From positions 3,658,001 through 3,722,000 of the forward strand of contig NZ_CP113116.1 of the NCBI RefSeq assembly GCF_026625985.1: a stretch of DNA of 64,000 nt, in the 5' to 3' direction. Both the position numbers and the translations under genes were made by a program. Source of the DNA: Mycobacterium sp. Aquia_213. Lineage in GTDB: Bacteria > Actinomycetota > Actinomycetes > Mycobacteriales > Mycobacteriaceae. Of the stretch, positions 42,209 to 52,400 are shown piece by piece (the stretch's first letter is position 1; every line of letters starts with the position of its first letter). The notes under the pieces were generated by a model. It saw only the letters and a program-made list of their open reading frames with translations, made no database searches and was not told the DNA's origin.

Positions 42209-43048
42209 TCACGCGCTGGGCGTGAACGTGTAGGTCTCGCCGTTGGCGAGGTAGACGAATTTCGTCTGCGCCGACGAGGCCTCGGCGGCCTTCTTGAAGT
42301 CGTCGAGGCCCGAGAGAAACACCGAGAAGTCGTTGTAGTGGATCGGGATCGCCGTTCGCGGTTGGGTGATCTCGACGGCCCGGACGCCCTGCTCGCCCGT
42401 CATTGTGACGACGGTGACCAGGAAGGTCGTGCCACCGGTGTGGATCAGGCCGAGGTCGATGTCGGGGTAGCGGCGCGGGATGTCCTCGAGGTCGTCGACG
42501 AGCATCGTGTCCCCGGTGATGTAGAGCCGGTAGAGCTGCTCGCCGTTGCGGCTGAAGTCGAGCAAGTGACCATTGACCGGCATCAGCAGCTCATTGACCG
42601 CCTCCTCGGCGGAGTGTTTGCCCGGCATCGCGGTGATCGTCAGCGTCGCGTCACCCTTGTGCACCTGCAGGGATTCCCAGGTATCCAGCGGGTAGCCCCG
42701 TTCGAAGCCGAGGGCACCGAGCTTGCCCACCGCGTCGGCCGTCGAGACGATCGGCAGTGTCTTGTCTAGTTCCTTCGCTGCGACGTCGTCGAAATGGTCA
42801 CCGTGGTAGTGCGACAACACGATCAGATCGATCGGGGGCAGGTCGGCGATCTGGCAGGCCGGCTCGACCTCGCGGCGCGCCCAGATGCCATGGCCCAGAA
42901 ACACATGCTCGCCCTTGTGCAGGAAGGCCGGATCGGTCAGGATCGTCAGGCCGCCGAAACGGATCAGGGTGGTGGCGTTGCCGATGAAGTAGACATCGCC
43001 CTCGGTGAAATCCGCTGTCCCCGTGCTGGTTAGCTCTAAGGAAGTCAT
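42209..43048 (-). CDS. metallo-beta-lactamase-fold hydrolase (UlaG-like)
   Basis: 279 residues from ATG 43048. Metal motif VLSHYHGDHFDD (HxHxDH type) near residue 85, MPGKHS, LYITGDTML and the C-terminal IPIHYNDFSVF, all conserved in the UlaG/phospholipase-D-like branch. The longer open frame up to 43525 overlaps the divergent tetR gene and is not used. The regulator diverging 90 bp away is its likely controller. Confidence 0.9.
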   Translation of the reverse strand: MTSLELTSTGTADFTEGDVYFIGNATTLIRFGGLTILTDPAFLHKGEHVFLGHGIWARREVEPACQIADLPPIDLIVLSHYHGDHFDDVAAKELDKTLPIVSTADAVGKLGALGFERGYPLDTWESLQVHKGDATLTITAMPGKHSAEEAVNELLMPVNGHLLDFSRNGEQLYRLYITGDTMLVDDLEDIPRRYPDIDLGLIHTGGTTFLVTVVTMTGEQGVRAVEITQPRTAIPIHYNDFSVFLSGLDDFKKAAEASSAQTKFVYLANGETYTFTPSA

Positions 43049-43138
43049 TCTGCCCTCTCCGGCATGAGCTGGTGTTGTCGCCGCTTCAGTCTGAGCCAGA
43101 TCGCACGGGCATGCCAGGGGGTGACTAACCTCAGCCAC

Positions 43139-43771
43139 ATGCCCGCGGATGCCAAGCACTCGACCAAGGTTCGCATCCTGCGCGCCACCGCAGAGCTGAT
43201 CGCCAAGCAGGGGTACGCCGCCACCTCCACCCGCGATATCGCGGCCGCCGTCGGAGTCGAGCAGCCGGCCCTCTACAAGCACTTCTCGGCCAAAAGCGAC
43301 ATTTTCGCGGCACTGGTGCGCCTTGCCCTGGAGTGGCCGGGCGAGCTGGCCGATGAGCTTGCGACGCTGCGCGCGCCGGCGGTCGTCAAGCTGCACCGCA
43401 TGTTGCGGGAATCCCTTGACCATCTGCATACCTCGCCCGAGGTGGTGGTCTCGGTCATCGCCACCCCAGACCTGTGGCAGGACCGCTTCAGCGCAGAGCA
43501 GCAGCTGGCCGCGAAGATCGAGCACGCGCTCGCCGATCTGATCGAAGCGGCGCAGGCCGAAGGTGACGTGCGGGCCATCAACCCGGTATCGGCGTCGAGG
43601 CTGTTGCAGGCGCTGTTCGACGCGCTGACGCCGTCACTGAAGGTCAGCCCGGACGAGATCCTGGATTTCGCGATGGTCGCACTCCTGGCCGACCCCGCTC
43701 GGTTAGACGAAATCGCTTCTGCTGCAGACGGTTTAGACGTCCAGACCACCCGACCGAGCATCGAGATCTAG
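43139..43771 (+). CDS. TetR-family regulator
   Basis: 210 residues from ATG 43139 (MPADAKHSTKVRILRATAELIAKQG). The HTH is STRDIAAAVGVEQPALYKHFSAKSDIF; the C-terminal domain is helical and unrecognised. It diverges from the metallo-hydrolase and lies 198 bp upstream of the espB-like gene on the same strand. It could govern either. The GTTATC operators at 43889-43931 lie downstream of its stop codon, so if it binds them it is acting on espB rather than on itself. Confidence 0.9.
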   Translation: MPADAKHSTKVRILRATAELIAKQGYAATSTRDIAAAVGVEQPALYKHFSAKSDIFAALVRLALEWPGELADELATLRAPAVVKLHRMLRESLDHLHTSPEVVVSVIATPDLWQDRFSAEQQLAAKIEHALADLIEAAQAEGDVRAINPVSASRLLQALFDALTPSLKVSPDEILDFAMVALLADPARLDEIASAADGLDVQTTRPSIEI

Positions 43772-43879
43772 CCGCTCGCCGCCTTGAACCAATAAGCCGG
43801 CGCGCTGTCGCGGGCTCGCTTTTGCGCGCAACACCTAGGCCACGCCGCCGGCGGCGTCCAGTTTGGCGGCGAACAACGC

Positions 43880-43931
43880 TTGACATCTGGTTATCGACTG
43901 ATAACCTATGTTCAAGTTATCAAGCGATAAC
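43880..43931 (+). promoter_or_regulatory. espB-like promoter overlapped by two operators
   Basis: A -35 TTGACA at 43880-43885 and a -10-like TAACCT at 43902-43907 are spaced by 16 bp. Two near-identical inverted repeats overlie them: GGTTATC-GACT-GATAACC (43889-43906) and GTTATC-AAGC-GATAAC (43916-43931), centres 26 bp apart. A dimeric regulator bound here would occlude RNA polymerase. Start codon at 43970. Confidence 0.8.
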
Positions 43932-43969
43932 CACACCGACCGCAGTAAGCAGCCAGGAGACGAATCGCG

Positions 43970-45328
43970 ATGACAAAGACGCTGAACGTGGAGTACGCGG
44001 AGCTGATCGCCCGAGCAGGCGAGCTCGACGTTCCAATAGCGGGCGTACCGACCGAAAACGGCCACGCGCCGTGCGCTCTCGAGCTGGCCGCCCGGGCGGC
44101 CCAACAACTCGGCTTCTCCGCCGACAACATGCGGATCTACCTGGACGCCGGCGAACGCGAGCACGGACGACTGGCGCAATCGCTGCGGAATGCGGCCAAA
44201 GCCTACGAGGAGACCGACGAGCTGGCGGCGGACGCCATGGTCAACGAGACGTCCGTGGCCGCGGTAGCGCCCCGTCACCCGGATCGCGACGTGGAGCCGG
44301 TGATGCTGACCAGCACGGTTGCCCTAGCGGCCTCGGACCCCATCCCCTACTACCCGACCAAAGAGGCGGCGAAGGCCCTGATGCAGGGTGACCAGGGCAG
44401 ATCTCTTCTCGACTTCGCGGATGAGTGGGCGGCCTACCTGCGAACGCTGTCACACGCCAGCTTCCGGTTCCGCCCCTTCACGGATTGGGACAGCGACGCG
44501 AGCGACGCCGTCGAACAACACTTTGATCTGGATCGGGCGTGGTTGGACCAGATGGCCAGACTGTGCGGCCAGTTGTCCACCCAGGCCCGAAACCTCGTTG
44601 CGGCGCACCGTTGGGCAGTCAGCGAGCACCCCACCCTCGCGCAGCTGCGGCAGCTCGACGAGCGATGGATCTCGAACCAGAGCGTGCCGGGCTGGGAACG
44701 ATGGGGGAAACCTTCGCTGCTACGGCTCTACGCGCAGTACCAGGCGAAGTCGGAGGCGGTGCTGGCCGAATACGAGCAGCGGGCGGCTTTGGCGCCGGTC
44801 AATCCGCCGCGGCCTCCCGTCGCCTACCAGATCGATGAGCCGGCCGCGCCCGGCCCGCGACCCGGACCCGGTGACGCCCTCCCCCTCCCGACCGACGGTC
44901 TGCCCTCCTTCCCGGGCGGTATCCCCGCTTTGCCGTCCGGCGGTGCGCCGCAGGCGCCGAGCGACTCGAGGCTGACCGACGCCGTGACGAACTCCAAAGC
45001 GTCGGCGGGGTCCGCCAAGGCGGGGCTCAAGCCGGCATCGATCGGCGCCGGCCTTCCGGCGATGCCGAAGATGCCGTTGCAGCTCGCGCCGGACTCGGCG
45101 GCGATGTCCCGGCCCTTCGCGGTCGCCGGCGGCGGTGTCCCCATCCCGGCCGCGTACGCGGCATTGAACAAAGGGGGTGCGGGTATGGGAATGCCGATGG
45201 GCGCCGCGCCCGCCGGCCAGGGTCACGAGGCCGGTAAGAGCAAGCGCGTGCAGCAGGAGGGCGAGGCGCTGTACACGGAGGACCGGGCCTGGACCGAGGG
45301 CGTTATCGGTCGACGCCGGGCCTCATAA
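43970..45328 (+). CDS. EspB-like ESX-1 secretion-associated protein (orphan paralogue)
   Basis: 452 residues, close to the 460 of EspB (Rv3881c) and collinear with it: AAQQLGFSADNMRIYL, SLRNAAKAYEETDELAADA, GDQGRSLLDFADEW, YAQYQAKSEAVLAEYEQRAALAPVNPPRPP, then a Pro/Gly/Ala-rich middle and the C-terminal GMGMPMGAA and ALYTEDRAWTEGVIG. The secretion motif YxxxD is kept (Tyr79-Asp83). The WxG turn reads Trp173-Asp-Ser, so the Gly is replaced. EspB is exported by ESX-1, cleaved, and forms ring-shaped oligomers. No ESX core gene is nearby. Overlaps the convergent tetR by 6 bp. Confidence 0.92.
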   Translation: MTKTLNVEYAELIARAGELDVPIAGVPTENGHAPCALELAARAAQQLGFSADNMRIYLDAGEREHGRLAQSLRNAAKAYEETDELAADAMVNETSVAAVAPRHPDRDVEPVMLTSTVALAASDPIPYYPTKEAAKALMQGDQGRSLLDFADEWAAYLRTLSHASFRFRPFTDWDSDASDAVEQHFDLDRAWLDQMARLCGQLSTQARNLVAAHRWAVSEHPTLAQLRQLDERWISNQSVPGWERWGKPSLLRLYAQYQAKSEAVLAEYEQRAALAPVNPPRPPVAYQIDEPAAPGPRPGPGDALPLPTDGLPSFPGGIPALPSGGAPQAPSDSRLTDAVTNSKASAGSAKAGLKPASIGAGLPAMPKMPLQLAPDSAAMSRPFAVAGGGVPIPAAYAALNKGGAGMGMPMGAAPAGQGHEAGKSKRVQQEGEALYTEDRAWTEGVIGRRRAS

Positions 45329-45928
45329 ATTCAGCGCGGGCAGCACGAGAGTGTCGGTGACTTGCCGCAGGAACTTCGCGTCGACGGTTTGTCCGTTGAC
45401 TACTCGCAGCAGGCTCATTGCCGTGAGGACGTTGGCGACCAGCGACCAGTCGCGGTCGGCGGGGATTTCACCGCGGGCCACGGCGCGGGCCAGAATAGTC
45501 GTGATCTGACGTCCGCCCCGCAGCAGCATCAAATCGTCGATAGCCGTGGCGAGTTGGGGATCGCGAGTGGCTTCCAGCGCCACGCGCAGCAGTAGGTCGT
45601 TGGTGATCAACCCGTTGTCGAAGCGCACCGCGCGGTCGATGAGCACTTCGATGTCGCCGGCCAAACTCCCGGTGTCGGGGGCGTCCTCGGTACGCAGATC
45701 GGGTCGCCAGTAGACGAGGACATCGGTGATCAACGCGGCCTTCGACGACCAACGCCGGTAGATCGCGGCCTTGCCGACACCGGCGCGCGCGGCGATGTCG
45801 TCCATGTTCGTGGCGTCGTACCCGTTCTCGGTCAATGCGGCAAGAGCGGCGTTGAGGATCGCGGGATCACGGGATCGGTCCAGCTTGCCAACTGTGCGTT
45901 GGCGAAGCTTCGATTCCATCTCACTCAT
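45323..45928 (-). CDS. TetR-family regulator of the mmpS-mmpL operon
   Basis: 201 residues. HTH: NMDDIAARAGVGKAAIYRRWSSKAALITDVL; the C-terminal domain resembles TetR_C-type regulators of transporters (DPQLATAIDDLMLLRGGRQITTILARAVARGEIP). It starts 9 bp after the mmpL stop, so it is the third gene of an mmpS-mmpL-tetR unit and probably represses that unit via the AGTTC/GAACT repeats at 49277-49317. Its stop overlaps the espB-like 3' end. Confidence 0.9.
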   Translation of the reverse strand: MSEMESKLRQRTVGKLDRSRDPAILNAALAALTENGYDATNMDDIAARAGVGKAAIYRRWSSKAALITDVLVYWRPDLRTEDAPDTGSLAGDIEVLIDRAVRFDNGLITNDLLLRVALEATRDPQLATAIDDLMLLRGGRQITTILARAVARGEIPADRDWSLVANVLTAMSLLRVVNGQTVDAKFLRQVTDTLVLPALNL

Positions 45929-45937
45929 GACGCTGCC

Positions 45938-48796
45938 CTACACGTTCGTCAGTTGCGGGACGGGCTCGGTGTTGCTCTCCGGCTCCGGGGTCTGCTTCTT
46001 GCGCATCTTGAAGGTGTCCAGCGGCCACCAGAACCAGCGGCCCAGCGCGGCGGCGATCGACGGCGTCATGAAGGCCCGCACGATAAACGTGTCGACGAGC
46101 AGGCCTATCCCGATCGCGGTGCCGAATTGCCCGATCACCACCAGATCGCTGACGACCATCGACGCCATGGTCGCCGCGAATATCAGGCCGGCCGCGGTGA
46201 CCACCCGGCCGGACGCGCCCATGCCCCGGATGATGCCGGTGTTGAGGCCGGCCGGTATTTCTTCTTTCAACCGGGAGACGAGCAGCAGGTTGTAGTCCGA
46301 CCCGACGGCCAACAGAATGATGACCGTCAGCGGCAGCACGATCCACTGCAGTCCCACCCCGAGGATGTCCTGCCAGAGCAGCACGGACAGACCGCATGCG
46401 GTGCCCAGCGACGCCAGCACCGTACCGACGATCACCAGGGATGCCACCAAGCTGCGGGTGATCAGCAGCATGATCGAGAAGATCAGGATCAGCGTTGCGA
46501 TGCCGGCGATCGTCAGGTCGATCTTCACGCCGTCCTGCATGTCGCTGTACATCGAGGCGGTGCCGGCCAGCGACACCTTCGCGGACTCCAGGGGAGTTCC
46601 CTTGATCGCGTCGGCAACCGCCTGCTTGACGCCCTGGACGTGGCGGATGCCGTCCACCGAGGCGGGGTCACCCTGGTGAGTGATGATGAACCGGACCGCC
46701 TTACCGTCCGGCGAGACGAACATTTTCAGTCCGCGTTTGAAGTCGGGGTTTTTGAAGACTTCCGGCGGAAGATAGAAGCTGTCGTCGTTCTTGGCTTCGT
46801 CGAAGTAGTTGCCCATCATCGTCGAGCCTTCGGCGTTCTCTTGCATGTGCTGCTGGATACCCGCCATGGAGCTGTGGGTGGACAGCATGAAGTCGCGCAT
46901 TCTCTGCATCGACTCGATGGTCTTGGGAAAGTCGGCAAGCAGTTGCGGCATCAAGGTGTCGAGCTTGTCGATGTCTTTGGTTGTTTTCCCAATGTCGTCG
47001 GCCATCACGTCGATGTCGTCGAGCGTGTCGAATATCGACCGCAACGAGAAACACACCGGGATGTCGAAACAGTGCTTCTCCCAATAGAAATAGGACCGAA
47101 ACGGGCGCCAGGTGTCTTCAAAATCGGCGACGTGCTGCCGCACTCCCTCGATATCACCTTGCAAGACGTGCATATCGCCGGTCATCTCGTGGGTGGTTGC
47201 GGTCATCTCCTTCATGACGCCATACATGTGCTGCATGACGGCGATGGTTCTGCCCATCTCGTCGGCCTGCTCGAGCATCGACGCCATGCTGTCGTTCATG
47301 AATTTCGCGGTCTGCAGGGTGCTGGAACTGTTCATGGCGATCACGAACGGGATCGAACTGTGCTCGATCGGCGCGCCCAGCGGCCGGGTGATGGTCTGCA
47401 CCCGCCCGATGCCGCGTTCGTGGAAGACGCTCTTGGCGATTCTGTCGATGATCAGCATGTCCGCCGGATCGCGCAGATCATGGTCGGCTTCGACCATCAG
47501 CAATTCCGGATTCATGCGCGCCGGGGTGAAATGCCGCTCGGCCGCTGTCTGCGCGACGTTTGCCGCGATGTCCGGCGGGGTGAACTTCTTGTCGTTGTAA
47601 GTCGGGACATAGGTCGTCAGACTGATGAACCCGATCACCGCGACAAACGACGCCACGACGATGATCGGCACCGGCCACCTCGTCACCATGGTGCCGACCT
47701 TGCGCCAACCCCGTTCCGACACTTGACGTTTCGGATCGAAGAAACCGAACTTGGACGCGACCGTGAGCAACGCGGGAGCCAGCGTCAGGCCCGCCAGCAT
47801 CGTCACCACCAAGGCGATGGCGCACGGTATGCCCATCGTCTGGAAGTACGGAAGCTTGGTCGCGGTCAGGCACAAGCAGGCGCCGACGATCGTCAGACCC
47901 GAACCCAGGATGACGTGCACCACGCCGTTGTAGGCGCTGTAGTACGCCTGCTCTTTGTCTTCGCCGCGTGATCGGGCTTCGTGATAGCGGCCCAACAGGA
48001 AGATGAAATAGTCGGTTCCCGTGGCGATGGTCAGCATCGTGACCATGCTGACGGCGTACGGGGTGAGGCCGATGATGTTCAGATTGCCGGCGGTAGCCAC
48101 GATGCCTTCTGCGGCATAGAGCTCGAAGCGGACCAGAATCAACGCAAGGATCGCGTTCTTCAGCGAGCGATAGATGATCAGCAGCATCACGAAGATGACG
48201 CCGATCGTGATCAGCGTCATCAGGTCCATGCTGTTGTGGGCGGCGATCAGCGTGTCGGTATTGAGCGCGGTGTTGCCGGCCACGTAGGCCTTGACCCCGG
48301 GCGGCGGCGGGACCTCGGCGACGATCTTGCGGACCGCGGCGACCGATGCGTGGGCGGGGGTGGTGCCCTGCGCACCGTCGAGGAAGACCTGCACGTAGGC
48401 GGCCTTGCCGTCCGGGCTCTGGGAGCCGGCGGCGGTCAGCGGGTCACTCCAGAAATCCTGCAGGAACTGGACATGCTTGCTGGCCTTGAGCTTGTCGACG
48501 ATCTTGTTGTAGAAGATGTGCGCGCTGTCGCCGAGCTTCTCGTCGCCTTCCAACACGACCATCGCCGAGGAGTCGGTGTCGAACTCCTGGAACTTGTGGC
48601 CGATGTTCATCATGTCTTTGAACGCGGTCGCGTCCCGCGGAGTCATGGGCACCGAGTGCTTGCCCGCCACCTCGCCAAGCGCCGGCGTGAACAGCGTGGT
48701 GCCGACCGCGACGAGAACCCAGAACAGGATGATCGGCACCGCCGTGACGCGGATCAGGCGGGCGATGCGGGAGCGAGAGCCGGGCTCGTTACTCAT
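45938..48796 (-). CDS. MmpL-family RND transporter (MmpL4/MmpL5 type)
   Basis: 952 residues, proton-driven lipid or siderophore exporter of the inner membrane. Two RND halves: the first has GTDYFIFLLGRYHEARSRGE and the second VGSDYNLLLVSRLKEEI, with the Asp-Tyr pairs in membrane helices 4 and 10. The large second periplasmic domain has a coiled-coil-like segment and WRPFRSYFYWEKHCFDIPVC, typical of MmpL4/5 rather than MmpL3. The ATG at 48796 overlaps the mmpS stop (ATGA). Cargo unknown; family precedents are glycopeptidolipids, carboxymycobactin and drugs. Confidence 0.94.
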   Translation of the reverse strand: MSNEPGSRSRIARLIRVTAVPIILFWVLVAVGTTLFTPALGEVAGKHSVPMTPRDATAFKDMMNIGHKFQEFDTDSSAMVVLEGDEKLGDSAHIFYNKIVDKLKASKHVQFLQDFWSDPLTAAGSQSPDGKAAYVQVFLDGAQGTTPAHASVAAVRKIVAEVPPPPGVKAYVAGNTALNTDTLIAAHNSMDLMTLITIGVIFVMLLIIYRSLKNAILALILVRFELYAAEGIVATAGNLNIIGLTPYAVSMVTMLTIATGTDYFIFLLGRYHEARSRGEDKEQAYYSAYNGVVHVILGSGLTIVGACLCLTATKLPYFQTMGIPCAIALVVTMLAGLTLAPALLTVASKFGFFDPKRQVSERGWRKVGTMVTRWPVPIIVVASFVAVIGFISLTTYVPTYNDKKFTPPDIAANVAQTAAERHFTPARMNPELLMVEADHDLRDPADMLIIDRIAKSVFHERGIGRVQTITRPLGAPIEHSSIPFVIAMNSSSTLQTAKFMNDSMASMLEQADEMGRTIAVMQHMYGVMKEMTATTHEMTGDMHVLQGDIEGVRQHVADFEDTWRPFRSYFYWEKHCFDIPVCFSLRSIFDTLDDIDVMADDIGKTTKDIDKLDTLMPQLLADFPKTIESMQRMRDFMLSTHSSMAGIQQHMQENAEGSTMMGNYFDEAKNDDSFYLPPEVFKNPDFKRGLKMFVSPDGKAVRFIITHQGDPASVDGIRHVQGVKQAVADAIKGTPLESAKVSLAGTASMYSDMQDGVKIDLTIAGIATLILIFSIMLLITRSLVASLVIVGTVLASLGTACGLSVLLWQDILGVGLQWIVLPLTVIILLAVGSDYNLLLVSRLKEEIPAGLNTGIIRGMGASGRVVTAAGLIFAATMASMVVSDLVVIGQFGTAIGIGLLVDTFIVRAFMTPSIAAALGRWFWWPLDTFKMRKKQTPEPESNTEPVPQLTNV

Positions 48797-49227
48797 ACGG
48801 ATTTCACCAAGCAGTAGATGAAGGGTTGGTATTCGTCGAGGCTGCGGTCGTCGCGGACTTGGCCGTCGACGATGACCCGGCATCGAATGTGGCGCATCCC
48901 GGTGTCACCTTGGGCGACGATGTTGGCCGACATCGACGGCAGGGTCGTCACGATGGTGTACGACCACGGCAGCGGGGCGTTTTCGACGAGGTGGGGTTGC
49001 CCATTTTCATCGAGGTAGTTGACGCTGACGCTGCCGCCCGATGGGGCCGTGACCTCGTAGGTGATGTGCTTGGGATTGAAGGGCTTCGTCTCGGCATTCA
49101 CTTCGCCCCTCGCGACGGCGGTATTGGCACCGAAACTGGCGCGAACGCGAAGCACGACGTATCCGCCGAGTGCGATAACCACGACAAGGAGTAGCGGTAT
49201 CCACGCCCGCTTGAACAGTCGATACAT
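48793..49227 (-). CDS. MmpS accessory membrane protein
   Basis: 144 residues. One N-terminal helix (RAWIPLLLVVVIALGGYVVL) and an extracytoplasmic beta-sandwich with KPFNPKHITYEVTAPSGGSVSVNYLDENGQP and RCRVIVDGQVRDDRS. Partner of the adjacent MmpL, with which it overlaps by 4 bp. First gene of the mmpS-mmpL-tetR unit. Confidence 0.93.
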   Translation of the reverse strand: MYRLFKRAWIPLLLVVVIALGGYVVLRVRASFGANTAVARGEVNAETKPFNPKHITYEVTAPSGGSVSVNYLDENGQPHLVENAPLPWSYTIVTTLPSMSANIVAQGDTGMRHIRCRVIVDGQVRDDRSLDEYQPFIYCLVKSV

Positions 49228-49276
49228 CCGCCACCTCCTCCACTACCGGCCACTGCCGAGCGCCGCACCCGCAGAC

Positions 49277-49317
49277 GGAACTTGAGTTCCACTTTTGGGT
49301 AGTTCAGAACTGTACAG
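49277..49317. promoter_or_regulatory. paired inverted repeats upstream of mmpS
   Basis: GGAACT-TG-AGTTCC (49277-49290) and AGTTC-A-GAACT (49301-49311), the latter running into the palindrome CTGTACAG (49310-49317). Both share AGTTC/GAACT half-sites and lie 50-90 bp before the mmpS ATG on the minus strand. Probable binding site of the TetR protein at the end of the operon. Confidence 0.65.
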
Positions 49318-49448
49318 CATTGGGGAGTGCTCCAGCGAGACAGGTTGCCCGGGACTTCCGGACGTAGCGCCGGCGTCCGCGCAACGCGCGTGCGGCAGTG
49401 TGCGGGCTTGAATCCCTTGGATGCCGGGATGTTTGGGTGAGGTCAGCG

Positions 49449-52400
49449 CTATAGCAGCGCGGTGATCTGCGGCATTGCTGCGCGGGCCGCAACGCGCCCG
49501 GCCTCGCGGGCCGCGTCTATCTGGTGGAACTCCAGGAACCCGATGGCACGGATGTCAGGGCGGATGACGACCTGCACCTGTGCTAGGGCGGATTCGACAG
49601 CCATCTGGCCACCGATCGCCATCGTGCGCAGGAGGGTGTCGCCGATGCCCGGCACGTTCGGCGGACTGTCCGGCCGCGTCGAGGAGTCGTCGGGCTCAAA
49701 CCCGACGTTCACCGCGATCAGTGGGCCCTCGGAGCCCGCCAGTGCAACGGCGGGAATGCCTTCCAGCACAGCGCCGTCCACATGCAGTTGACCGTTGTAG
49801 ACCTGGGGCGGATAGAGGCCAGGCACTCGCAGCGAACACCCAACGGCATCGGCGAGTGGGCCCCGGCGGTGCACGACGGCTCGTCGGGCAACCAAATCCA
49901 CACTGACACAGCGGAACTGCTTCGGCAGCTCCTCCACTAGCCGTTCTCCGAAGGCATCCCGCAGCAGGGCCGCCGTGCGTCGACCACGAATCAACCCCTT
50001 GATCGGCACCGTATAGTCGCCGAGCGGATTACGCCGAACGAAGCACTCGTATATCTGCGCATCCACGGCCGCCGCATCAAGGCCGGCGGCTGCGGATGCG
50101 GCAATGATCGCCCCCATGCTGGTACCGGCGAACCGATCGACCGTGACCCCGGCCCGTTCCAGCTCCTCGAGTACCCCGATGTGGGCAAGACCGCGTGCGC
50201 CTCCGCCTCCGAGAACCAGCCCAATTGACCGGCCCGCGATACGCGCAGCCAACGGGCCCAAGTCATTTGGCAGGCGCCGGTGGTCGACCGCATGAACCGA
50301 TCGCGGCGTAATCAGCTCCTCCCAGAGGCGGCGATGCTCCCGGCTGGCGGGCGAACCGGCCAACACGAGGTCGGCGCCGACCGCGCGCGGCGGCAGCGGC
50401 GCCGTCGGTGGTGCCGGATCTCCGGCTACGAGCACAATCCGATCGGCGACGCGCAGGCAGAACTCCAGCCAGCCCGCGTCGTTGACCGAGGCATGCAGCA
50501 CTACCCGGTCCGCGGCTTGCTCGGCGCGATCGAGGCCATCGCGGTCGACTCGGCCGGGATCCACTACCCGAAGCCGCGCCGACAGCGCGGTAACCAGTGC
50601 ACTGGCCACCGACTGCACGGGCGCGTCGGCGCCGACACCGATAACCGCGACAACCACCGCGGGTGAGGTCGGGCGAGGCGCGGCCGGTGGCGGTGCCTGG
50701 TGCAACCGGATTGCCAACGCCCGAATCAGCGCCGTCAGCGCGCCACGCTCGGCGATCCGGTCAAACTGGGCCCAGGTGAGCCGCAGCAGCGTGGAGTCAC
50801 GCAGGGCCCGAATCGACGCTGAACGGGGCGCGTCGACGAGCAGGCCGAGCTCGCCGACCACCTCGCCGCGGCCCAGTTCTCTGAGCACGATGTCCTGCTG
50901 GAGCACCTGCAGGCGACCCCGGCACAGCACGTAGAGGCAGTCCGACGCATCACCCTCGTGAAACAGATACGAGCCGGCCTGCAGCTCAACCTCCTCGGCG
51001 TGGTGCGCGAGTTCCGCTACGGTGACCGCGTCCAGTCCGGCGAACAGGGGCAGACGCCCGAGCAGATCGGCGTCATTGGTTACTGCCGGCACTCGCTCGA
51101 CCGGTGCGACCGCCCGCGACGGTCCCGAAGGCTCGAAATGCGGCGCGACCGCGGACGCCGGCTTGACAGCCTGGGCATGCTCGTTGCGGGTGCTGCCCAG
51201 GAATACGGCTCCGATCGAGATCGCGAGAAAACAGCATGCGGCCATGACCCATCCCCGCCGTAGGGCCTCCTCGGAAGCGCCATGCTCCGTCTTCCCGATC
51301 AGGATCACCAGCACCGCGACGCCGGTCGCCGAACCGAATAGGCGTGCGGCGCCGTTGACAGCCGACGCGGTGGCATAGTTGGCGCCCTCCGGAAGCCGCG
51401 CCAGCGCCGCACTACCCAGCAGCGGCGAGACCGCGCCGAGGCCGATCCCCTGCAGCAGTTGGCCTGGCAACCACACATGGAGGAAATCGGGTTCGGGCCC
51501 GACGCGTAACAGGTACCACCCCAGGCCCGCGGCCCAGATAAGAGCGCCGACCATGACGATGACCCGATGCCCGCGCCGGTCGGCGACGCGGCCGAGCACC
51601 GCCGCGATCACGGCGGCAACCAGCGCGGCGGGCGCGACCGCCAGAGCCGCCTTCAACTGCGAGTAGCCCCATACGTAGTTGAGGTAGAGCACATGGGTCA
51701 GGAAGTAGCTATAGGAACCGGCGACCGCGACGGCCGACAGGAGGTTGCCCGCCACGAATGACCGGATGCGCAGCAACGCCGGATCGATCAGCGGCACGGG
51801 GTGAGACCGCGAGCCCATCACGAACCCGACCAGAGCCAGCCCCCCGGCCACCAACGAGCCGGTGACTCCGGCGCTCGTCCAGCCCCACTGCCCGCCCTTG
51901 ACCAACCCGAGAGCCAACAGCCCGAGCGCCACGGCCAGCAGCGTCGCACCGCGCAAATCGGGTAGCCGCCGGCGTCCCGGAGCACGGCTTTCGACGAGCA
52001 CCCGCGAGGCGACCGTCAGCATGGCGATGCCCAGCGGAAGATTCGCCAAAAACACCCACCGCCAGCCTCCCCACTGCACGAGCAGCCCACCGATCGGCGG
52101 GCCCAGGCCCGCCGCGATTGCTGCTGCCGCACCCCACAAGGTCACCGCGTGCGCGCGGCGTGCAGCGCCGAAGCCCTCGACGACCAGTGCCAGAGACGCG
52201 GGTACCAGCATCGCCGCCCCGACGCCCTGGAGCACGCGGAAGCCAACCAGCGCCTCGACGCTGCCTGCGGCGGCACATAACCCGGACGCAACCGTGAACA
52301 GCGCGACTCCGAATACGAATATCCGCCTGCGTCCGAACGCATCTGCCAGCCTGCCCGCCACCACCATGAAGACCGCAAAGACGAGGCTGTAGCCGTTGAG

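Noticed and set aside
42209..43525. 438-codon version of the metallo-hydrolase
   Set aside because: The extension overlaps the divergent tetR gene and adds no recognisable domain; ATG 43048 gives the family N-terminus.
45899..47971. 690-codon open frame on the plus strand
   Set aside because: It lies antisense to the well-supported mmpL gene and is rich in His, Arg, Asp and Gln, the usual look of a reverse-strand shadow in high-GC DNA.
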